DNA from: Rhodopirellula sp.
GTDB lineage: Bacteria > Planctomycetota > Planctomycetia > Pirellulales > Pirellulaceae
Direction of reading: 5' to 3'
Assembly (NCBI GenBank): GCA_002712845.1
Contig: PAUV01000005.1
Location: 1-6,827, forward strand
DNA length: 6,827 bases
Positions 1 through 5,084 of the stretch are shown piece after piece; the first letter of the stretch is position 1; the number at the start of each line of letters is the position of its first letter. Under the pieces are notes generated by a model. It saw only the letters and a program-made list of their open reading frames with translations, searched no databases and was not told where the DNA came from. The position numbers and the translations under genes were made by a program.

Positions 1-151
1 CGACATCACCACTGACAACGGTTGTGACGAGGCCACCACCGATATCGACTCGTTTAACGATCTGTACGTTTGCGGCTTTTGCCATCGCGTCAGTAGCTTC
101 GACGAGTGCAAGTAGGCCCTTGGTTTCAATTAAACCGATAGCATCATTCAT
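1..151 (-). CDS. BMC-H shell protein, second paralog (3' end missing, cut by window edge)
   Basis: This is the N-terminal half of a hexameric BMC-H (Pfam BMC, PduA/EutM/CcmK-like) shell protein; 50 residues are visible. The protein opens with MNDAIGLIETKG, the usual first strand and start of the first helix, followed by LVEATDAMAKAANV with the conserved lysine (K25) that packs hexamers edge to edge in this family. The pore loop reads I-G-G-G-L at residues 37-41, where PduA has GSG, and the visible part ends at SGDV. A typical member is about 90-100 residues, so roughly half lies beyond position 1. The start at 151 is the only in-frame ATG before the conserved motif. No clear Shine-Dalgarno site is present; an A-rich run precedes the start. 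It lies 49 nt downstream of the first BMC-H gene on the same strand and is surely cotranscribed. The family call is secure; the pore specificity is unknown. Confidence 0.93.
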   Translation of the reverse strand, partial: MNDAIGLIETKGLLALVEATDAMAKAANVQIVKRVDIGGGLVTTVVSGDV

Positions 152-200
152 TGGGTATTCTTTTTTGCGATAGGGAGTTGTTTGGGAGTTAAACGCGAGC

Positions 201-494
201 TTACTTTTTAGCTACGGGTAATTTCAGGATTTTGGGAAGATCATCGTGCGGGCGAGGAATCACCTGAACGCTGACAACTTCGCCAACTCGACCAGCTGCT
301 GCGGCACCTGCATCGGTTGCAGCTTTGACGGCTGCGACATCGCCAGTGACAAACGCACTGGCTAAGCCAGCGCCAACTTTGTCCCAGCCGATGAACTTGA
401 CGTTCGCTGCTTTCATCATCGCGTCGGATGCTTCAACCAGGGATACAAACCCTTTGGTTTCGATCATCCCGAGCGCTTCACTAATTTTTGCCAT
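201..494 (-). CDS. BMC-H hexameric microcompartment shell protein
   Basis: A complete 97-residue single-domain BMC-H protein of normal family length. Such proteins form flat hexamers that tile the facets of a microcompartment shell, with a central pore that passes small metabolites. Visible hallmarks are the opening LGMIETKGF (residues 8-16), the helix [10 protein letters not shown] with edge lysine K28, the pore loop V-G-A-G-L at 40-44, the helix [22 protein letters not shown] (52-73) and the signature VIPRPHDDL (78-86), which contains the arginine involved in hexamer-hexamer packing. A short lysine-rich tail (87-97) follows. W37 sits where PduA and CcmK usually have tyrosine (GYEKIGSG). The Shine-Dalgarno site is weak: an AAGG core lies about 11 nt before the ATG. 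It follows pduL by 93 nt, a gap containing two hairpins, and precedes a second BMC-H gene. In the PVM nomenclature this would correspond to one of the two BMC-H genes (I recall pvmD/pvmE, not verified here). Confidence 0.96.
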   Translation of the reverse strand: MAKISEALGMIETKGFVSLVEASDAMMKAANVKFIGWDKVGAGLASAFVTGDVAAVKAATDAGAAAAGRVGEVVSVQVIPRPHDDLPKILKLPVAKK

Positions 495-527
495 CTCAGA
501 AACTGCCTTGGGTAAGGAAGGGGTTGG

Positions 528-546
528 ACCAGACGCAAAGTCTGGT
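528..546 (-). promoter_or_regulatory. Intergenic hairpin B between pduL and BMC-H
   Basis: A perfect 7-bp inverted repeat, ACCAGAC and GTCTGGT, flanks a 5-nt loop (535-539). In the minus-strand transcript it lies 33 nt before the BMC-H start codon and 13 nt after hairpin A. No run of U follows, so it does not look like an intrinsic terminator. It could protect the 5' end of a processed shell-gene message or modulate translation. The repeat itself is directly visible; the role is inference. Confidence 0.55.
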
Positions 547-559
547 AAGTGGAATAAAT

Positions 560-582
560 CAATCGGACGACGGGTCCGATTG
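560..582 (-). promoter_or_regulatory. Intergenic hairpin A just after the pduL stop codon
   Basis: A perfect 9-bp inverted repeat, CAATCGGAC and GTCCGATTG, flanks a 5-nt loop (569-573). It begins 5 nt after the pduL stop in the minus-strand transcript and is followed by the AU-rich stretch AUUUAUU. That position and shape fit a weak or leaky terminator, or a 3'-protecting or processing hairpin that lets pduL and the shell genes accumulate to different levels. There is no long U tract, so full termination is unlikely, and the downstream shell genes need readthrough unless they have their own promoter. The structure is seen; the function is inferred. Confidence 0.6.
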
Positions 583-587
583 GTGGT

Positions 588-1316
588 TTACTTCTCGCAA
601 CTGCAGTCGCCTTTTCTCAAAAGCACTTCTGTTGCAGCATCCAAATGGCAGGCATTGCCCTCATCGGTATCGATGTGGACCTCCAGTTTGGCTGCTTTGT
701 CAGCACGCACGAGCACGTCGTCAAAGACAACGCTGCAGTCAGAACTGCTGATTTTCAATTGCATCATGTCACCATTGCTGATACCGTAATGCTCAGCGTC
801 TGCATGATTCATGTGCACGTGTCGAGCGGCTCGGATCACACCGCGTTCCAGTTGGACGCTGCCAGCGGGACCCACAAGAACGCATCCCGGAGTGCCGTCA
901 ATTTTTCCGCTGTGCCTCACCGGGGCATCAATGCCCAGTGAAATTGAATCGGTCAAAGCCAGTTCAACCTGACTGTCTGCACGGGTGGGGCCCAACACTC
1001 GCACACTGGGTAGCATGCGACGACGCGGGCCGACCACCATGACGGTTTGCTTCGCAGCATAAAATCCGTCCTGGTAAAGATTTTTCTCTGGCTCCAGCAC
1101 ACTGCCCCGGCCAAATAGAATCTCAACGTGTTCGTCGGTCAGATGACAATGTCGAGCTGAAATGCTGACTCGTAAATTTGGTTTGCCACCAACCCAGCCG
1201 GGTGGATCATTTGGAGATCCCGATGGTGTTGCACCCTGAGGGCTGCCGCCGTTAGCGCGAATGGCGTTGCGAACGAGTTGTTCAATTGTTGAGCGGTCAA
1301 TGGTCGCGTGGTTCAT
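588..1316 (-). CDS. pduL: PduL-type phosphate acyltransferase (phosphotransacylase) with encapsulation peptide
   Basis: A 242-residue enzyme that converts acyl-CoA plus phosphate to acyl-phosphate plus CoA, recycling CoA inside a microcompartment. The fold is a duplicated PduL domain with zinc-binding histidines. The first motif is SARHCHLT (53-60; H56, H58) and the second is AARHVHM (163-169; H166, H168); [11 protein letters not shown] (212-222) follows with H214, whose spacing fits the third ligand of the second zinc site. E118 is a candidate ligand for the first site. Residues 4-22 form a predicted amphipathic helix ([15 protein letters not shown]), then a Gly/Pro/Ser-rich linker runs to about 46, the usual layout of an encapsulation peptide that binds the shell interior. 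The start at 1316 is the only Met before the motifs, without a clear Shine-Dalgarno site. It lies between the DeoR regulator (54-nt gap) and the BMC-H genes. The C-terminus carries a CxC pair (GDCSCEK), not a family hallmark as far as I know. Confidence 0.95.
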   Translation of the reverse strand: MNHATIDRSTIEQLVRNAIRANGGSPQGATPSGSPNDPPGWVGGKPNLRVSISARHCHLTDEHVEILFGRGSVLEPEKNLYQDGFYAAKQTVMVVGPRRRMLPSVRVLGPTRADSQVELALTDSISLGIDAPVRHSGKIDGTPGCVLVGPAGSVQLERGVIRAARHVHMNHADAEHYGISNGDMMQLKISSSDCSVVFDDVLVRADKAAKLEVHIDTDEGNACHLDAATEVLLRKGDCSCEK

Positions 1317-1370
1317 CTTCGATTTTTCGATGCGTATGTGGGGGAATTGCTCGGATGTGCCTGCAGTGCT

Positions 1371-2204
1371 TTAATCGGATTGACTATTCCAGTCGGGCGC
1401 GGTCGGTAAAATCTGTGCAGCTTTACCTTCCCCAGAAGGTGCAGCTAACACTACTTCCGTACCAGCCAGTGCGAGGTGTTCTTTCCATTTGGAATCAAGG
1501 TTGGAATCTGTCACTACGGCGTGTACTTCATGTAATCCGCATAATCGGCTGAGGCTCACCTTGCCGAACTTGCTACTGTCCGCGACCACAATGGCGCGGT
1601 CCGCCGATGACAACATGGCTTTCTCGCTTTCAACCAACATCATGTTGCTGTTGAAGTAGCCGCGGTCGGTGATGCCCGCGACAGAAAGAAAAGCTTTACC
1701 CACATTGATGCTATGCAGCATCGAATCAGCCATCGGGCCAATCGCTACTGCCGTCCGACCGCGAACGCAGCCGCCAATCATCACCAGATCAATCGATTCA
1801 CTGCTCGATAGTAAATGAGCCACGGGCAGACTGTTGGTCACAACCTGAAGCGGACGCCCGACCAGGTGACGAGCCAGTTCGTAGGTGGTGCTGCCACCAT
1901 CCAACAGAATCGTGTCGTGATCTTCGACCAAGGCCGCCGCCATCTGCCCTATCGCTGCTTTGGCTGACCAATCGGTGTCGCGACGTGTTTCGAAAACTCG
2001 CAGCGTGTCCGATCCACCCGTCCAAAAAACACCACCATGCGTTCGGCGGGCTGTCCCTGAGCTCTCGAGGTAGTCAAGGTCACGTCGGATCGTCGATTCG
2101 CTGACTTGCAGCGTGTCCGCGAGCTCTCCCAGCGAAGCAAAGCCTCGAGATTGGATGAGGTCAAGCAACTTCGTTCGCCTCGTTTCGCTTGTTGCTCCAG
2201 CCAA
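1371..2204 (-). CDS. DeoR-family transcriptional regulator of the microcompartment operon
   Basis: A 277-residue sugar-responsive repressor. The N-terminal winged helix-turn-helix reads LGELADTLQVSESTIRRDL (25-43), followed by the wing RRTHGGVF (53-60). The C-terminal DeoRC effector domain shows its usual motifs: LLDGGSTTYELARHL (100-114), VVTNSLPVAHLL (121-132), IGGCVRG (143-149), SVAGITDRG (174-182), VESEK (191-195) and VVADSSKFGKV (206-216). This domain has the phosphosugar isomerase-like fold and in studied members binds phosphorylated sugars. The reading frame has no ATG before the HTH and a stop shortly upstream, so the start must be TTG at 2204, with AGG 9 nt ahead. It heads the BMC gene row, and two inverted repeats lie just upstream, suggesting autoregulation plus control of pduL and the shell genes. 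A phosphorylated intermediate of deoxysugar breakdown is a plausible effector, by inference only. Confidence 0.95.
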   Translation of the reverse strand: MAGATSETRRTKLLDLIQSRGFASLGELADTLQVSESTIRRDLDYLESSGTARRTHGGVFWTGGSDTLRVFETRRDTDWSAKAAIGQMAAALVEDHDTILLDGGSTTYELARHLVGRPLQVVTNSLPVAHLLSSSESIDLVMIGGCVRGRTAVAIGPMADSMLHSINVGKAFLSVAGITDRGYFNSNMMLVESEKAMLSSADRAIVVADSSKFGKVSLSRLCGLHEVHAVVTDSNLDSKWKEHLALAGTEVVLAAPSGEGKAAQILPTAPDWNSQSD

Positions 2205-2216
2205 TCTAAATTACCT
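2205..2216 (-). promoter_or_regulatory. Ribosome binding site supporting the TTG start of the DeoR gene
   Basis: Read on the minus strand, CAGGTAATTTAGA leads directly into TTG. The AGG core (2214-2216) is 9 nt from the start codon. An in-frame TAA at 2211-2213, with no ATG before the conserved helix-turn-helix, rules out a longer or an ATG-started version. Confidence 0.5.
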
Positions 2217-2231
2217 GATGTGGATAAAATG

Positions 2232-2267
2232 CTATCAATGATAGTTTTCTACCATTCTTGATAGAAA
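2232..2267 (-). promoter_or_regulatory. Probable double operator for the DeoR-family regulator
   Basis: Two inverted repeats lie 28-63 bp upstream of the regulator's TTG start. The first, 2232-2244, is CTATCA and TGATAG around one base, a perfect palindrome. The second, 2246-2267, has arms TTTCTACCA and TGATAGAAA (8 of 9 pairs) around 4 bases. The half-site TGATAG starts at 2239 and again at 2259, 20 bp apart or about two helical turns, so two dimers could bind on the same face. A possible minus-strand -10 box TATCAT (2238-2243) overlaps the first repeat, which would suit repression. The repeats are seen directly; assignment to this regulator rests on position. Confidence 0.6.
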
Positions 2268-2294
2268 TCAATCACTTCGGAGGCGATTTGGCGG

Positions 2295-2310
2295 TTTTCT
2301 TGCAAGAAAA
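2295..2310. promoter_or_regulatory. Perfect 16-bp palindrome, possible second operator
   Basis: TTTTCTTG followed by its exact complement CAAGAAAA, with outer CGG (2292-2294) and CCG (2312-2314) pairing after one extra A. It does not contain the TGATAG half-site, so a different regulator, for instance of a LacI-like type with an even-length palindrome, may bind here. It lies 91 bp upstream of the DeoR-family start and 364 bp upstream of the dehydrogenase start. The palindrome is certain; its role is inferred. Confidence 0.45.
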
Positions 2311-2673
2311 ACCGGTTTATGGCAGTTTTCGTGACTTTTGCACCCTCTGGCGGCTGCTTGTCGGCGGTTGGGCGGTTCAATTAGTTTCTCGGTTCTTCCT
2401 TTCATCCCTTCATCAAGCTCCGAATCCCTTCTCGCAGACCGAGCAGGATTTCCGATGGCCGAGAACAAACTGTCAGGCTTGGGATACGCCGGAATCTCAG
2501 GGGTAAAGCGGCAGTGCAGCCCTACCTTCGTCGGGCCTCTTCGGTTTGAGCGGGATGGTTTGAGCGTTTACCGGTTGTGGGGTGTAAAACCAAGAGGCCC
2601 TGTTCAAGAGCCTTGCCGAACTGGAGTAGACTGTCCGTCTCATGGTCAGGTGACTTCAAGAAGCGAGTGAAAA

Positions 2674-3471
2674 ATGACAGATTTGACAGGCAAGCGAGCA
2701 ATCGTTTCAGGGGCGTCCCGTGGTATCGGGCGCGGAGTTGCCATCGAATTAGCGAGGGCAGGAGCCGAGGTTGTTGTCAACTTTCGAAGTCACCCTGATG
2801 AAGCAGATCAGGTTGTCCAACAATGCCGCCAGCTTTCGGGGTGCGACGCCCACGCGATCCGAGCGGATTTTGGAGACCAGCAGGCTGTTGAGGGTTTAGT
2901 TGACGAGGCTGTCGAACGCATGGGCGGGGTTGATATTGTCGTCAGTAACGCCGTGTATAGCGATCGTCATTTGTTCTTGGATTCCGACCTTGATGAATTC
3001 AAGAAAACCATTGATGTGAGTATGTGGGGTGCGTTCTATTTTGTTCGTGCGGCAGGACAGAAAATGGTTGCGGCGGGTAGCGGCGGCGCGATGGTTGTGA
3101 TCAGTAGTCCTCACGCACACATGGCGATTCCAGGCGCGATGGCGTACAACATGGCCAAGGCTGCCAATGACCAAATGGCACGGACTGCCGCGTGCGAGTT
3201 GGCCGGTGATCGAATCCGGGTCAATATCATACATCCGGGATGGACTGACACGCCCGGTGAACGCAAGTTCTTTTCGGAAGAGACACTTGCAGCTGAGGGT
3301 GCCAAGTTGCCATGGGGGCGGCTTGGAAAGCCGGAAGAAATCGGACGCGGTGCAGTATTTTTGTGCGACCCTGGCAATGAGTACGTAACGGGAAGCACGC
3401 TAACGATTGATGGTGGCATCCAATTGCCATGGCGAGAGATGTACCGCATCAACGAGGATCCGAACCAGTGA
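2674..3471 (+). CDS. Classical short-chain dehydrogenase/reductase (SDR)
   Basis: A 265-residue cytosolic NAD(P)-dependent oxidoreductase of usual classical SDR length. The Rossmann motif is SGASRGIGRG (12-21). Residues NFRS (36-39) after the second strand place a basic residue where NADP(H)-preferring members have one. The catalytic serine is S145 in VVISSPHAHM, followed 13 residues later by Y158 and K162 in YNMAKAA. HPGWTDTPGE (187-196) and the end TGSTLTIDGGI (239-249) are typical. Two family positions differ. The NNAG motif reads SNAV (91-94), and the Asn of the catalytic tetrad is replaced by S116 in TIDVSMWG. The nearest relatives in style are glucose 1-dehydrogenase and 3-oxoacyl-ACP reductase-like SDRs, but the substrate cannot be read from sequence. 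It is divergent from the BMC operon and convergent with the DUF1552 gene, so it appears to be a single-gene unit. A role in sugar or lactaldehyde metabolism is possible but unsupported. Confidence 0.93.
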   Translation: MTDLTGKRAIVSGASRGIGRGVAIELARAGAEVVVNFRSHPDEADQVVQQCRQLSGCDAHAIRADFGDQQAVEGLVDEAVERMGGVDIVVSNAVYSDRHLFLDSDLDEFKKTIDVSMWGAFYFVRAAGQKMVAAGSGGAMVVISSPHAHMAIPGAMAYNMAKAANDQMARTAACELAGDRIRVNIIHPGWTDTPGERKFFSEETLAAEGAKLPWGRLGKPEEIGRGAVFLCDPGNEYVTGSTLTIDGGIQLPWREMYRINEDPNQ

Positions 3472-3514
3472 TTCACGTTTGAGTGAACTGATTGGTGGCG
3501 AGCCATTTATCAGT
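3472..3514 (+). repeat. Overlapping weak inverted repeats after the SDR stop codon
   Basis: Directly after the stop, TTCAC (3472-3476) pairs with GTGAA (3483-3487) around 6 nt. ACTGAT (3487-3492) also pairs with ATCAGT (3509-3514), with an inner GG/CC pairing. No T run follows, so these are at best weak or factor-assisted 3' ends for the dehydrogenase message in a convergent gap. Confidence 0.25.
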
Positions 3515-3529
3515 GGACATTTTGCCAAG

Positions 3530-3595
3530 ATGCGATCTACGTTGCTTTCGGCGTCAGGCACTTTGTTGATCCTCGGATGTCATGGTCCAAGTTAA
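3530..3595 (+). CDS. Possible 21-residue lipopeptide or remnant of a lipoprotein gene
   Basis: ATG at 3530 opens a 21-codon frame ending in TAA. Its translation has a basic N-terminus (MR), a hydrophobic stretch and a lipobox-like LILGC, ending four residues after the cysteine (HGPS). Planctomycetes contain many short lipopeptide-like proteins of this shape, but a frame this short in the 176-bp convergent gap could easily be chance. No Shine-Dalgarno site is visible ahead of it. Treat it as a candidate only. Confidence 0.2.
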   Translation: MRSTLLSASGTLLILGCHGPS

Positions 3596-3647
3596 GTGTC
3601 GTCAGCCAGAGCAGCAGTTTGTGTGAGTGATGTCACCTGAGTCTTTC

Positions 3648-5003
3648 TCAGACCAGGCCTGTCAGCGGGCCGTCACCGCAGTAGTCAGGATTGCCAAAAG
3701 TTTTCTCTGCATGACCCATTGCCTCGGTGATGCTCAGCAGTAGTCGATTGTGAGGTTGGTTACCAAAGTTCAGTGAGCGTCCGGTCTTGAATCCAAGGCC
3801 TCCGCCGACCATCACGAACGGGATGCTGTTGCGAGTGTGTGAGTTGCCTTTTCCAAGTTCATTGGTCCAGATGATGGTCGTGTGATCAAGCATGCTGCCA
3901 TCACCGCCGGGTTCGGGCGTTTCTTTCAACCTCTTGGCCATGTAGGCGACCTGTTCGCTGTACCAGGTGTTGATCTTGATCAGTTGTTCGTAAGCGTCTT
4001 CGTTGCTGTCGGGTTCGTGTGAAATCGTGTGGTGCCCCTCATTGATGTCCAGCCAGCGCATTCGCGGATTGCCGACACTGTTAGTGATCTGCATGGTTGC
4101 AACGCGTGTGAAATCGGACATCAGGCTATTCACCATCAGGTCGGTCTGCATGCGGCTGATCAATGGCATGTTGTCATTTTGCTCCTGCACATTTGGTGGC
4201 AGTTTGGGGACGGCATGATCAGGGGACGCGGGTGTGTTGTCGGAAGTTCGTTGTTCTGTCGTTCTTTGGAGTTCAGACTTCAGTTCCAGTTCCACTGAAC
4301 GAACGAGTTCCGCGTGCTGTTGGAGGATTTGCCGGTCTTCACTGCTGACCATTTTTTCAATTTTCTTGAAGTCTTCGCTGAGATCATCCAAGACACTCGA
4401 GAGCATGACACGGTTTTGGACATTGCCATAGAGTTTGTTAAACATCTGGTAAGGGTCGCTGATTGGCGCGACGGGTTGATTGGGGCCGGCGTATGACCAG
4501 CGGGTCCACGTGTCTGCCCGGTCTGGCACCATCACGCCGAATTCCAGCGAGCCGAATCGTGTGCGTGTCGTGGAGTCGGCTTGGAGCTTGTTCTTGAGGT
4601 GTTGGTCGATTGAAATTCCCATCGACCATCCTGCGGGCGTATCTGATCCGCCTTGGACATCGCCGGGGAAAAGTTCGACACCGGTAAGTAGGCATCCGAT
4701 GCCTCGCATGTGCCCGTCACCATCGCCCTTGATTCGATTGTCAATGCCTCGCAGGGTCAGTAGTTGGTCTCTGTAAGGGGCCAGAGGTTCCAGGATTCTT
4801 TTGAGTTCAAATTTCTCACCTTCTTCATCGGGCCAGAAGTGTTTCGGGATCACGCCGTTCGGGCTGAAGACAAAGATCAGCCGTTTTTTCTTCTGTCCAG
4901 ACGCTTCCCACCCCAAGCTGGGAAGTGCAAGCACGAGGTTGGCTGCTGCTCCGCTGATGCCAAGATTTCGAATGAAGTCACGTCGAGTGTTTCTGTGTCT
5001 CAT
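3648..5003 (-). CDS. DUF1552 domain exported protein of planctomycete type
   Basis: A 451-residue protein of the DUF1552 family (PF07586), function unknown. The N-terminus [27 protein letters not shown] (5-31) has the twin arginines and hydrophobic stretch of a Tat signal, indicating export after folding. The mature part begins [21 protein letters not shown] (38-58), typical of the family. A probable coiled coil spans about 205-250, followed by a Pro/Asn/Gln-rich linker (250-280). The family histidine motif appears as GHHTISHE (323-330), that is HxxSHE. Near the end are [17 protein letters not shown] (374-390) and [10 protein letters not shown] (395-404), also usual. The length is normal and the reading frame intact. 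AGG 10 nt before the ATG supports the start. It lies 81 nt downstream of the DUF1592 gene on the same strand, the standard pairing in planctomycetes. Its biochemical role is not known; the pair is often found in organisms that degrade polymers. Confidence 0.94.
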   Translation of the reverse strand: MRHRNTRRDFIRNLGISGAAANLVLALPSLGWEASGQKKKRLIFVFSPNGVIPKHFWPDEEGEKFELKRILEPLAPYRDQLLTLRGIDNRIKGDGDGHMRGIGCLLTGVELFPGDVQGGSDTPAGWSMGISIDQHLKNKLQADSTTRTRFGSLEFGVMVPDRADTWTRWSYAGPNQPVAPISDPYQMFNKLYGNVQNRVMLSSVLDDLSEDFKKIEKMVSSEDRQILQQHAELVRSVELELKSELQRTTEQRTSDNTPASPDHAVPKLPPNVQEQNDNMPLISRMQTDLMVNSLMSDFTRVATMQITNSVGNPRMRWLDINEGHHTISHEPDSNEDAYEQLIKINTWYSEQVAYMAKRLKETPEPGGDGSMLDHTTIIWTNELGKGNSHTRNSIPFVMVGGGLGFKTGRSLNFGNQPHNRLLLSITEAMGHAEKTFGNPDYCGDGPLTGLV

Positions 5004-5084
5004 TTTCTTGTTACCTGTTTGTCGATTTTCCGACCGGTGTGTTGAAAGCTTTGATCTGCTATCCAGTCTTGTTGTGCGAATGGA

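Larger units (their letters stand above)
2205..2673. other. Divergent intergenic region between the regulator and the dehydrogenase
   Basis: This 469-bp stretch separates two divergently transcribed genes. The half near the regulator holds the inverted repeats listed separately (2232-2267 and 2295-2310). Four copies of GGCGGYT occur at 2290, 2349, 2363 and 2371, two of them spaced 8 bp apart. The rest, 2380-2660, shows no convincing gene: the frames open there have low-complexity, unrelated translations and no recognisable motif. The dehydrogenase start is preceded by GAG six nt before the ATG (2665-2667), a weak ribosome site. I could not place a good sigma-70 promoter on the plus strand. 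Confidence 0.6.

Noticed and set aside
325..789. A 154-codon plus-strand frame opposite the BMC-H and pduL genes
   Set aside because: It lies antisense to two genes with unmistakable conserved motifs and spans the hairpin-containing gap; its translation has no recognisable family.
1319..1330. Inverted repeat TCGA/TCGA around an A/T run between the regulator and pduL
   Set aside because: Four-base arms are too short to call an element, and it sits at the pduL start without any other signal.
2338..2670. A 110-codon plus-strand frame starting TTG and ending just before the SDR gene
   Set aside because: The translation shows no recognisable domain, has a biased Ser/Arg/Gly composition, starts with a rare codon and lacks a ribosome site; it is better read as non-coding leader.
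2896..3234. Minus-strand frame of 112 codons inside the SDR gene
   Set aside because: It is the antisense shadow of a gene with intact catalytic motifs.
3637..3651. Small hairpin CTGAG/CTCAG at the end of the DUF1552 gene as a terminator
   Set aside because: The stem is only 5 bp, overlaps the stop codon and is not followed by a T run in the direction of transcription.
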